From Methanobrevibacter sp. YE315 (GTDB taxonomy: Archaea > Methanobacteriota > Methanobacteria > Methanobacteriales > Methanobacteriaceae), in assembly GCF_001548675.1 (NCBI RefSeq), contig NZ_CP010834.1:124001-188000 (forward strand): DNA of 64,000 nt, written 5' to 3'. The stretch's first letter is position 1. The number at the start of each line of letters is the position of its first letter. Under the pieces are notes generated by a model that was not told the origin of the DNA, ran no database searches, and saw only the letters and a program-made list of their open reading frames with translations. The position numbers were made by a program, and so were the translations under genes. Positions 44,000 to 51,729 of the stretch are shown piece by piece.

Positions 44000-44791
44000 T
44001 TAAGCATATGTTGCAGACCATGCATCAGCAATTGTATCATAATCAAGATGGCCAATAACTTTATTTTGTTGATTAAGAGTATCTACAACAATATCTGCAC
44101 TAATATGGACGTTTTGACCACGGACATCCTCATCAGTATAGAATTTATAATGGAAACCATATTCCTTATTTTCAAAATAAGTGTTCTTATTGTTAAAGGT
44201 TATAGTGTCAAAATCCTCAGTAGCCCCATTTTCATAAGTAACTTTCAAATTATTAAGTTTGAATGCATTTACTCCAGAAATTGTTTCTTTAGGGATTATT
44301 TTAAAGGCAACTGCTGATACGTAACTTCCACCTCCACTATTAGTGGCACCACCATGCTCTTGTATATATTTGTCTTCAAGTTCTTTGTATTCTTTTTCTG
44401 TCAAAACTTTACCAGTTTCCTTGAATATTTTTTCTTGTTGTTCATCAGCATATTGTGTTGCAGCAGATTCTATAGCTCCTCCAAATGGTGTATCTCCATA
44501 ATGAATTCCAGTTTCAAATATTACTTCACTAACATCAACCAGATCACCGCCTCCACTCATAAGAGCAAAAACACCAATAATCAATAAAATAACGGCTGCA
44601 AGAAGTATAAGGATTTTAGGTTCATTTAAGAGGTTATTAAGTAAATTATTCACGGTATTATCAGTATTTGCTGAAACATTTTGTTTGGTATTATTGGATT
44701 TATCGGATTCAATAGGATTTCCACATTTGGAGCAGAACATTACTGAATCATCTAATTCTTCACCACATTCTGTACAAAAAATTTTTCCCAT
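44000..44791 (-). CDS. Zinc-ribbon, single-helix membrane protein with extracellular domain
   Basis: This 263-residue protein starts with a zinc ribbon (FCTECGEELDDSVMFCSKCG), then an Asn-rich linker, one membrane helix at about residues 58-80 (ILILLAAVILLIIGVFALM), and an extracellular domain of about 180 residues rich in beta strands (VTYENGATEDFDTITFNN, YGFHYKFYTDEDV). The zinc-ribbon/helix architecture is common among archaeal zf-ribbon_2 proteins, but the outer domain is not one I know. It is stand-alone, with its own TATA-like region upstream. Confidence 0.7.
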   Translation of the reverse strand: MGKIFCTECGEELDDSVMFCSKCGNPIESDKSNNTKQNVSANTDNTVNNLLNNLLNEPKILILLAAVILLIIGVFALMSGGGDLVDVSEVIFETGIHYGDTPFGGAIESAATQYADEQQEKIFKETGKVLTEKEYKELEDKYIQEHGGATNSGGGSYVSAVAFKIIPKETISGVNAFKLNNLKVTYENGATEDFDTITFNNKNTYFENKEYGFHYKFYTDEDVRGQNVHISADIVVDTLNQQNKVIGHLDYDTIADAWSATYA

Positions 44792-44939
44792 TATTTATCA
44801 CCTACTTATTATTATATTTATTATATTATAAAATAAATAGCAATCGCTACAAAAAACAAACATCAAGCTATACAACCAAAAATAGGGTTTAATTGATTAA
44901 ATAAGCAAGTAGATGAGGTATTAATTATTTATGGGAGTG

Positions 44940-45104
44940 TTATCTTCCCAATTTTTTCCTGTATAATCCCACTGCAATGTCAAGCGCCGCAACAATGATT
45001 ATCATTATAATCCAAATGTTAAATTCTTTCCTTAATATGGCAAACATTATTGCTAATATTATGAGTATGGCTCCTATATAAACTAATTTTTTCCATTCTT
45101 CCAT
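44940..45104 (-). CDS. Small two-helix membrane protein
   Basis: This 54-residue protein reads MEEWKKLVYIGAILIILAIM, a short basic loop (LRKEFN), a second helix, and the basic end GLYRKKLGR. GGTGAT precedes the ATG. It is the last gene of the L21e-to-HemK2 minus-strand run, starting 13 nt after the HemK2 stop, so it is probably co-transcribed. Function is unknown. Confidence 0.65.
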   Translation of the reverse strand: MEEWKKLVYIGAILIILAIMFAILRKEFNIWIIMIIIVAALDIAVGLYRKKLGR

Positions 45105-45117
45105 TCAAATCACCTAA

Positions 45118-45702
45118 TCATATTTTATAAGCATTAATCAACGTTATGTCTTCAAAAAAGAAGTGTTCGCTAGCGGCAATTTCAGCTATAAAGCCCAGCC
45201 TGTCGAGCATTTCCAAGGTTTCGTCGTTGCCCGAAAGTGAAGACTGTATCAGCTGGACAATTCCACCATCATTTAAATGATTTCCCACTTCATTTAAGAA
45301 TAAGTCAATGACTTTCCTACCGTTTAATCCACCATCGAATGCATAATTTATAGTGTCATCCAAAACTTCGTCATCTTCGGTAGGTAGATATGGAGTATTA
45401 AATAAAATTACATCAAACTTTCTGTTTTTCACCGGTTCAAATAAGTTTCCGAATAGGATTTCAATGTTTTCAATGCTGTTCGCCTTGAAGTTTTTCTCGC
45501 AAAGCAGACAGGCATCGAAGTTGATGTCAGTTACAGTAATCCTGTCGGTCAGCCTTGATGCATACATCGCAACTATTCCTGATCCGGTTCCTATTTCAAG
45601 AACACTCTGGCCTTCCTTGATTTGCAGATTATCGGCCAGCAGATAGCTGTCCTCAGCCGGAACATAAACATTGTCATCGGTATTTATAATAAAATCAGCC
45701 AT
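45118..45702 (-). CDS. HemK2/Mtq2-type protein glutamine methyltransferase
   Basis: This 194-residue SAM methyltransferase has the SAM motif VLEIGTGSGIVAMYAS. The catalytic NPPY-type motif appears as FNTPYLPTEDDE, and EDSYLLADNLQ is the family's N-terminal signature. It is expected to methylate the GGQ glutamine of archaeal release factor aRF1. Length fits the short archaeal/eukaryotic form, not bacterial PrmC. It lies 5 nt after ksgA. Confidence 0.85.
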   Translation of the reverse strand: MADFIINTDDNVYVPAEDSYLLADNLQIKEGQSVLEIGTGSGIVAMYASRLTDRITVTDINFDACLLCEKNFKANSIENIEILFGNLFEPVKNRKFDVILFNTPYLPTEDDEVLDDTINYAFDGGLNGRKVIDLFLNEVGNHLNDGGIVQLIQSSLSGNDETLEMLDRLGFIAEIAASEHFFFEDITLINAYKI

Positions 45703-45707
45703 TATAC

Positions 45708-46580
45708 CTACTCCCTTAAAATCTCGTTAATCTCTTTTGACAAAAACAGAATCTCTTCGGGCGTAAGCATGACCACCCTCTTTTTGAGATAGTCTTCCAG
45801 CCGCTCATCCTCGATGGAGTTCAGCCTTTTTTTCATTTCCTTCTTGTCAAGGCTGCAGAACACATGCCTGGAATCGATCAGCGCATTTCTTATTTTCTTG
45901 TTTCTGTGCTGGAATAGTGCCTTTGTGATTTTGGAGTAAAAATTAAAATCCTCTTCCGGAATACGGGTTTCCTTAGGCTTCAGGCAGACGACAGTGGAAT
46001 CGACTTCGGGCTTCGGAAGAAAGCTTTCGGCGCTCACATCGGTCAGTTTCAAAACGTCGCATTTAAAATAAAGCATTGCTGAAAGTCTGGAATAGTTTTT
46101 GGTACTGACTTCACCGTTCATGCGGTCAGCGAATTCCTTCTGATACATCAAAACGGCCAAGTCAAAATCATAGTCCAGAAATTTGAAAGTTATCGGTGAT
46201 GAGATTTGATAAGGTAGATTTGACACAATCTTGTTGAACTTCGGAAATTCAACCTTCAGTGCGTCATCGTTTATAAGCTCTACATTATCTATCTTTTCGT
46301 CTTTAAGCCTTTGGGCAAGGATGTCTGAAATCCCTCTGTCCTGTTCGATGGCTATTACTTTTTTAGCTCTTTTGGCAATTTCAATTGTCAGTGTTCCTAT
46401 CCCAGTCCCGATTTCCAAAACAACATCATCCTTATTGATGTTTCCAAAGCCGATAATCTGGTCTCTTTTGTTCTTGTCAATCAGGTAGTTCTGACCAAGA
46501 TTTTTATTCAGCTTAATCCCATACTGATTTAAAATAGATTTGGTTATTTTAGATAAGGATTGGGAAGTTCCACCAGTCAA
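45708..46580 (-). CDS. ksgA: 16S rRNA dimethyladenosine transferase KsgA/RsmA
   Basis: This 290-residue enzyme dimethylates the two adjacent adenosines at the 3' end of 16S rRNA. LNKNLGQNYLIDKNKRDQII, VLEIGTGIGTLTIEIAKRA and NLPYQISSPITFKFL are the family motifs. The start is a TTG at 46580 following AAGTGATAAA; no ATG fits. It continues the information-processing cluster downstream of DUF655. Confidence 0.92.
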   Translation of the reverse strand: MTGGTSQSLSKITKSILNQYGIKLNKNLGQNYLIDKNKRDQIIGFGNINKDDVVLEIGTGIGTLTIEIAKRAKKVIAIEQDRGISDILAQRLKDEKIDNVELINDDALKVEFPKFNKIVSNLPYQISSPITFKFLDYDFDLAVLMYQKEFADRMNGEVSTKNYSRLSAMLYFKCDVLKLTDVSAESFLPKPEVDSTVVCLKPKETRIPEEDFNFYSKITKALFQHRNKKIRNALIDSRHVFCSLDKKEMKKRLNSIEDERLEDYLKKRVVMLTPEEILFLSKEINEILRE

Positions 46581-46590
46581 TTTATCACTT

Positions 46591-47220
46591 TTATCTAGTA
46601 TTTTTAGGTCTTCTTGGAGGTTGTGTAAATATGTAGTATTTGTTTTTACCTCTTCTTGGAGTTGTTGTATCCAATTCCTGTTTAACTCTGTTTACAATCA
46701 TACCTGCAGGGTCGGCCAATGTAGGGAGTCTTTCGGAGATGTCTTCAAATGATTCGAACGGCTTTTCCTCTCTTGCTTTGATGATGTCCCACATATATTT
46801 TTTGCCGATTCCTGGAATTAACTCTAGTGAATGAAGTCTTGTGCTTAGCGCTTCTGTCTTGTTGAAGAATTCAACGTATTTGTCTTCGTTTGCTTCAACG
46901 ATATCGCGAATTGCGTAGTCCAGTTCTATTCTGCTTGTTGCAGTCAAGTTTTCATAATCGAGCTTTCCAAGCACTCTGTATATTTTGTCTCTTTTTCCTC
47001 TTCCAATATACACGGTGTCCTGTATTTCCAAATCAACACCGTTTTTAGGAGCTAATTCGAGTAAAGTGAATTGTTCTGTACCAATAGCTTGAGCAATAGG
47101 TTTGCCTCCGAATTTAGACATATCAGACTTAACATAGCCTCGGCTTAGATAATCAAGTACAACAGCATATTCTTCCTTTTTTACTGCTGGTTTATTCTCT
47201 CTTTTTCTTCTATTATCCAT
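46591..47220 (-). CDS. DUF655 family nucleic-acid-binding protein
   Basis: About 209 residues (ATG at 47220; a GTG 9 nt earlier lies in the ribosome binding site). The C-terminal half has a helix-hairpin-helix, LELIPGIGKKYMWDIIKARE. The N-terminal YAVVLDYLSRGY and VYIGRGKRDKIYRVLGKL match DUF655, an archaeal family next to ksgA in many genomes and presumed to bind RNA. The role is not established. Confidence 0.85.
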   Translation of the reverse strand: MDNRRKRENKPAVKKEEYAVVLDYLSRGYVKSDMSKFGGKPIAQAIGTEQFTLLELAPKNGVDLEIQDTVYIGRGKRDKIYRVLGKLDYENLTATSRIELDYAIRDIVEANEDKYVEFFNKTEALSTRLHSLELIPGIGKKYMWDIIKAREEKPFESFEDISERLPTLADPAGMIVNRVKQELDTTTPRRGKNKYYIFTQPPRRPKNTR

Positions 47221-47379
47221 CTTTATCACTCACTATTGTTTTTTTAAAACTTGAATTAGCTATTAATTCAAACTTATAAATAGTTTTATTTTTCAAGTGT
47301 AATAAAGATATCTAAAAAAAGCTACACTGGGATAAAAAAATAGTATAAAAAATAATAAAAAAAGTGAATAGTTTTGAAA

Positions 47380-47724
47380 CTATTCTTCAACATCATATTG
47401 TTCCAAAAATTCAAGGATCTTTTCCATGTCTTCCTTGTCGATTTTGGAAGGTTCCTTGGCAAAAATAAGTCTCATGTCCGCCAAATCTTTAGGAACTAAA
47501 TCAACAATATGAACAGCGACTTTAGGCCTTAGGCCAAATTCGTCCTGGAGCTTTTCAACGATTTCCTTTGAATCCTCAACGGAATATCTTTTGAACCTTG
47601 CAAGGTGGTTCAATGTAAGGTTCTGTTCATAGTTCAATTCGTTGTCCTCAGAAAAGTCTTCAAGAACTTTTTTGACTTCAGCACCGGAAATCGGTTCGCT
47701 TTCGATAACTTCTTTTCCAATCAT
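47380..47724 (-). CDS. rpoF: DNA-directed RNA polymerase subunit F (Rpb4-like)
   Basis: This 114-residue stalk subunit pairs with subunit E. The SGAEVKKVLEDFSEDNELNY start, the LARFKRYSVEDSKEIVEKL middle and the ADMRLIFAKE helix are typical of archaeal RpoF. Its position directly after L21e (5 nt) is conserved in Euryarchaeota. Confidence 0.9.
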   Translation of the reverse strand: MIGKEVIESEPISGAEVKKVLEDFSEDNELNYEQNLTLNHLARFKRYSVEDSKEIVEKLQDEFGLRPKVAVHIVDLVPKDLADMRLIFAKEPSKIDKEDMEKILEFLEQYDVEE

Positions 47725-47729
47725 AGAAA

Positions 47730-48020
47730 TCAGTTTTGTAATTTTAAGTGGTCAGGTCTTACTATTAACTCTTTTGCTTTGTTTCCATCTTTTAAAGCTA
47801 CGATGTATGCTTTTCCTTTTTGACCAATGACTTTTCCGGTTTTACCGTGGAATCTAGGTGCAGGTTGGCCTTTTTGGATACTTGGGTTAATAGTAATGTG
47901 AACTAAATCTCCTTCTTCAAATCTTTGCATTCTGTTGGTAATCGGGTTGGTTCTGCCCGGTCTTTGTACCTTTGTCATTTTTTTTCTTGATCTGCTTTTT
48001 AATCCTCTTGATCTTTGCAT
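47730..48020 (-). CDS. rpl21e: 50S ribosomal protein L21e
   Basis: This 96-residue protein is basic throughout: [20 protein letters not shown], then [20 protein letters not shown] and [16 protein letters not shown]. It is first in the minus-strand operon L21e-rpoF-DUF655-ksgA-hemK2. A TATA box (gatttatatac on the minus strand) lies 30 nt upstream. Confidence 0.95.
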   Translation of the reverse strand: MQRSRGLKSRSRKKMTKVQRPGRTNPITNRMQRFEEGDLVHITINPSIQKGQPAPRFHGKTGKVIGQKGKAYIVALKDGNKAKELIVRPDHLKLQN

Positions 48021-48278
48021 GATATAACCTCTAATCAGTTCTGTCTGGGTATATAAATCTATGTTATCAGCTGCCTAGTATCAAAAAAGCCCATAAATAC
48101 TAGTAACATAGGATGTGAAAATAACTATTACCATCAGTGATATGATAATATTATAATTTTAGTTTAATGGTATTAATATACTTTTAGTTTTTGGGTGTTT
48201 TGGTTGTGGAATTTTGGATTATTATTGAAATTCAAATTTCATCGGAGAGTCCGTGAAATCATGACTAAAAAAGAAGAA
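48021..48278. other. Promoter region of the L21e operon, otherwise empty
   Basis: Only the L21e promoter near 48045-48060 is recognised. The rest is AT-rich without frames or strong structure. Confidence 0.4.
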
Positions 48279-48306
48279 AAAATAGAGAATAAAAATCCTC
48301 TATTTG
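48279..48306 (-). terminator. Hairpin overlapping the adhesin 1 stop codon
   Basis: AATAGAGa and cCTCTATT pair around aataaaaat. It is related to the other adhesin terminators, with the stop codon inside the stem region, and is flanked by A/T runs. Confidence 0.5.
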
Positions 48307-50915
48307 ATTGTTATTGAACGTGTTTTTGTTTCTGCAAGATATTTGTAGTTGCCGGCATAACTGGTTTTTAGGGTGTAGGTTCCAGGTGCCAAATCAGGCA
48401 GTGTACGGGTTGCCACACCTTTAGTTATTTTGGCCTTGTATGTGCTTCCGTTGACTTCAAATTTCACGTTTCCAGGTGCATCTTCAGCCAGATTTGCAGT
48501 AAGGACGGTCTTGCCGTCCACTGTAGCTTTTGAAACGGACAGTTCCGGTGAAATCTTTGTCACTTCAAAGTTGGTCTTGATTGTTTGGGCATTGTAGCGG
48601 GCGGTTCCGGCATAGTAGATGTGCAGGCGATATTTTCCTGAGGCAAGGCTGGAAACTGAAGCTATTGCCAATCCGTTCTCGATGTGAATCTTGTCAGTCA
48701 GAATATTGTTTCCATTCTCATCAGAGACGGTGAACCAGATGTTCCCGTTGACATTGTTGACTTTGACCTTTATTGTAGGATCTGAGCCAACAGCACAATT
48801 GGAAACTTCCACAGAAGCTATTGGGGTTGCCTTAAGCATATTAATATTGAATGAGACTTCTTGAGCATCAAAATATGCGCTTCCGCCGTAGGTCACCTTA
48901 ATCACATTCTCTCCAACATTCAAGATGCCCAACGGAATGTTTAATATTTCAGATTTTCCCTTTATGGCGAAAGCCTTATGGGATGCGCCGTTTACGGTTA
49001 CATGGGCATTGCCTACAATGCGGTCACTATTCAAATAAATATCGAGTGATGTATCTTTAGCGTCATAGTTGATTTGCCTTGAGAAATTGTCAAATGAGTA
49101 ATAATCATATGGGGAAAGATAAAGATAACTGATTGGTTTTGCCTTGACTACCTCAAAGTTAAGTGTTTCATTTTGAGCCTTATGATTAACGTTTTCGTCA
49201 TAAATAACTTTAATATCATATGTTCCGGGTTTCATGATGCCTAACGAGAATGACATTTCGGAATGGCCGGTAGTATTTCTTATATAAGTTAAATTATTGA
49301 TTTTAACTGTGATGGAACCGGGAACAGCTGTGTTTCTCAAGTATACATAAAGTCTGGATTGATTGTATGAGAATTGGATTTTGTCATTATTATGAATATA
49401 TTTTTCTCGTTTGACACTAATGCTTCTTATCGAATCAACTTTGTTTACTTTTAATGTGGTTGTTACGTTTTGGGCTTTGTAGTCATTACTTCCCTGATAA
49501 GTGGCCCGGACTTCATATGTGCCAGAAGATAAATCGGAGAAATAAACTGATGATTCGGGTTTGACTTTTTTAGTTTTTCCGTTTACTGTGATGTTCACAT
49601 AACCTGCACTGGCTTCACCATCAACAAAGACATAGGCTGACTCTCCATAATTTACATCCCTTGTTCTGATGGAATTGATTGCAGCAAGGGCTTGGCATTC
49701 GATGAAAGTGCAATTGGTATCAGTACCTTTACATATGGCTGCATTAGAATCTTTAGAAGAACAGTTCCTGAAAATGGAATCCTTGGCATTACCATTATAA
49801 ATTGCACCGCCGGCATTAGTGGCATAACAATCTGCAAAGGAACAATTATAGGCACTACCTCCAGAAATAGCTCCGCCTCGATTATAAAAACCATTAGAAG
49901 CAGAACAATTTACAAAGGAACAGTTATAGGCACCTCCAGAACGAATAGCTCCACCGTAAGCACCAAAATTAGCGGAAGCAAAACAATTTACAAAGGAACA
50001 GTTATAGGCACTTCCATGTTGGATAGCACCACCAAAACTCTCATAGCCGCCGGAAGCAGAACAATCTAGAAAAGAACAGTCATGAGCACTGCCATTATAT
50101 ATAGCACCGCCAATAGTAGCAGAACAATCTACAAAAGAACAATTATAGGCATCACCATGATAAATAGCGCCGCCATAAGCATATTCACGATCACAAGAAG
50201 CGAAACAATCTTCAAAGGAACAATTATAAGCAGAACCTTCACAAATAGCGCCACCATAACCATATCCATAATTAAATCTGCCGACAGCAGAACAATCCAC
50301 AAAGGAACAATTATAAGCAGAACCCTTATAGATAGCACCACCATAAGCAGTAGCACCGACTGTCCAGGAAGTACACTCTATGAAAGTGGAATTATAGGCG
50401 TTCCCATAAGCAATAGCGCCGCCATAAGCATTAACCCCATATTCATTACAGGAGATGGAACAACCTACAAAGGAACAATTATCAACAGTGCATTTATAGC
50501 TATTGCCGTAACCTACAACCGTTGTATTTTTATTATCTACAAATTTTATGTTTTTCAATGTAACCTTTTGGATAGTGGTAATGTAAAAAATGTTTGTAAG
50601 TGATTTTTTTCCATCTATTGTGTGTCCCTGTCCGTCAATGGTTATGGATTTAGTGATGCGAACAACAGAGTCTTGCTTGTCGTTTGAATAATCCTTCTGC
50701 AACTTCAATGTTTTCCCGCTTTCTGTATTGTCCACCAAGCTCTGAAGTTCATCAAAGTCACCAGGTGACGCCTCAAGTCCGTCAGTATCTAAAGCATCAA
50801 CGCTCAAAACGTCATCTGATGCATCCGTAATGTTGTTGTCGGCCGCATTTGCAGCCCCCATTGTTAAAATGGCCAGCAAAAATAAACCGGCTATCAACAG
50901 CTTATCAAATTTCAA
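48300..50915 (-). CDS. Adhesin-like secreted protein 1: beta-helix plus Ig-like repeats
   Basis: This 871-residue protein starts at a TTG behind GGGGCGAT. The signal peptide is MKFDKLLIAGLFLLAILTMG then AANAAD. At about residues 95-400 a right-handed beta-helix holds some 11 repeats of the type GGAIYxGSAYNCSFVDCSA. Ig-like Big_3-type domains run from about 410 to the end (GNVKFEVNGSTYKAKITKG ... GTYTLKTSYAGNYKYLAETK). There is no C-terminal membrane anchor. The last 80 residues are nearly identical to those of adhesin 3, suggesting gene conversion. A small-RNA unit with the shared operator lies about 300-680 nt upstream. Confidence 0.88.
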   Translation of the reverse strand: MKFDKLLIAGLFLLAILTMGAANAADNNITDASDDVLSVDALDTDGLEASPGDFDELQSLVDNTESGKTLKLQKDYSNDKQDSVVRITKSITIDGQGHTIDGKKSLTNIFYITTIQKVTLKNIKFVDNKNTTVVGYGNSYKCTVDNCSFVGCSISCNEYGVNAYGGAIAYGNAYNSTFIECTSWTVGATAYGGAIYKGSAYNCSFVDCSAVGRFNYGYGYGGAICEGSAYNCSFEDCFASCDREYAYGGAIYHGDAYNCSFVDCSATIGGAIYNGSAHDCSFLDCSASGGYESFGGAIQHGSAYNCSFVNCFASANFGAYGGAIRSGGAYNCSFVNCSASNGFYNRGGAISGGSAYNCSFADCYATNAGGAIYNGNAKDSIFRNCSSKDSNAAICKGTDTNCTFIECQALAAINSIRTRDVNYGESAYVFVDGEASAGYVNITVNGKTKKVKPESSVYFSDLSSGTYEVRATYQGSNDYKAQNVTTTLKVNKVDSIRSISVKREKYIHNNDKIQFSYNQSRLYVYLRNTAVPGSITVKINNLTYIRNTTGHSEMSFSLGIMKPGTYDIKVIYDENVNHKAQNETLNFEVVKAKPISYLYLSPYDYYSFDNFSRQINYDAKDTSLDIYLNSDRIVGNAHVTVNGASHKAFAIKGKSEILNIPLGILNVGENVIKVTYGGSAYFDAQEVSFNINMLKATPIASVEVSNCAVGSDPTIKVKVNNVNGNIWFTVSDENGNNILTDKIHIENGLAIASVSSLASGKYRLHIYYAGTARYNAQTIKTNFEVTKISPELSVSKATVDGKTVLTANLAEDAPGNVKFEVNGSTYKAKITKGVATRTLPDLAPGTYTLKTSYAGNYKYLAETKTRSITIK

Positions 50916-51221
50916 GATAATCGCCCCAACAATTGAAAAATTAAATTATAATTAATTTATTATCAAAAGAGACATATATAGTTAATTTACAGAAAATTTT
51001 TGGCATTGTTAAAAAATGATATGTAAAACATAAAAAGCGTTTATATGATATTCTCATTTTTTTGAATTTCAGAAATATATATTTTTAAAAAATATAATGA
51101 TTATTTTACACCTAAAAACAGGATATGATGTGGAATTTGTGATTGAAAGAGAAAACTCGTTTTAAAAGCAAACTTTTCATGCAAAACAGGTTCAATTGAA
51201 AAAAATCAGAGAATTTTTAAA
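50916..51221. other. Adhesin 1 leader/promoter region
   Basis: Very AT-rich. TATA-like agacatatatag lies near 50968-50980 and others near 51070. It probably contains the adhesin's own promoter. No gene. Confidence 0.4.
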
Positions 51222-51541
51222 AATTAAAAAATAGAGAGGTAAGTCTCTATTTTTTTTTTAATCAAGGAAGGACAATAACCGGCAGCGCATGTTATATAAT
51301 TTTCTAGGGCAATATACTCGTAATGAGTATTGGATAATTAAACTTTATCAATGTTTTTGGAGTATTATAGGATAAATCCTAATAAAGAAGTGTTATTTTG
51401 AAATTTAATAAAAACGGGAGTATAAAAGTATGAGCGATCAGGAACTCATACTTTTTTTGGGTTTATTTTGCTGTCCGTGTTTTCATGTCTTCTTTGATTT
51501 AATTTTTAATGAAGTAGTCAAGCTGTATCAACTTTCTACTT
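51222..51541 (-). ncRNA. Candidate small RNA upstream of adhesin 1, copy A
   Basis: About 320 nt from the shared promoter to a hairpin terminator (AAAAATAGAGA / TCTCTATTTTTT at 51225-51256). It contains stem AAGTATGAG / CTCATACTT (51426-51434 with 51445-51453) and stem ATACTC / GAGTAT (51314-51330), separated by a long conserved single-stranded stretch with ACTCCCGTTTTTATT. There is no conserved ORF. A second copy lies at 57775-58121 with the first stem retained but changed in length and loop, evidence that the structure matters. Confidence 0.6.
51225..51256 (-). terminator. Terminator of small RNA copy A
   Basis: ATAGAGA / TCTCTAT stem around six nt with A and T runs on either side, read leftward. 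Confidence 0.6.
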
Positions 51542-51562
51542 AATTATTCATATGAACGGGCT

Positions 51563-51601
51563 CATATATAAAGTTTTTCGCATGTAAGTGCTTACTTGCA
51601 T
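51563..51601 (-). promoter_or_regulatory. Shared operator-BRE-TATA promoter, copy 7
   Basis: catatataaag, then tttttcgc, then ATGTAAGTGCTTACTTGCAT at 51582-51601. The surrounding 60-plus nt are identical to the copy at 58.1 kb except for one base. Confidence 0.75.
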
Positions 51602-51701
51602 CTTAAAACATGTTTAAAAGAAGTATTGGGATTTATAGATTGTTTAATGGTGAATATTGGTTAATTGGACAGTTATAATCAAAATATTAAAAAAAGAAGA
51701 A

Positions 51702-51729
51702 AAAAATAGAGAAGTTGAATCTCTATTTT
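51702..51729 (-). terminator. Hairpin at the 3' end of adhesin 2
   Basis: AAATAGAGA (51704-51712) with TCTCTATTT (51720-51728). The stop codon is inside the right arm. The same unit, including the preceding aaaaaaagaagaaaaaa, occurs at 54581. Confidence 0.55.

Noticed and set aside
49692-50603. Long plus-strand frames rich in Thr/Ile repeats opposite adhesin 1
   Set aside because: They are antisense shadows of the beta-helix repeats, with no start signals.
51242-51541. Short ORFs inside the small RNA copies
   Set aside because: Copy A has a seven-residue ORF without a good ribosome binding site and copy B does not conserve it, so coding is unlikely.
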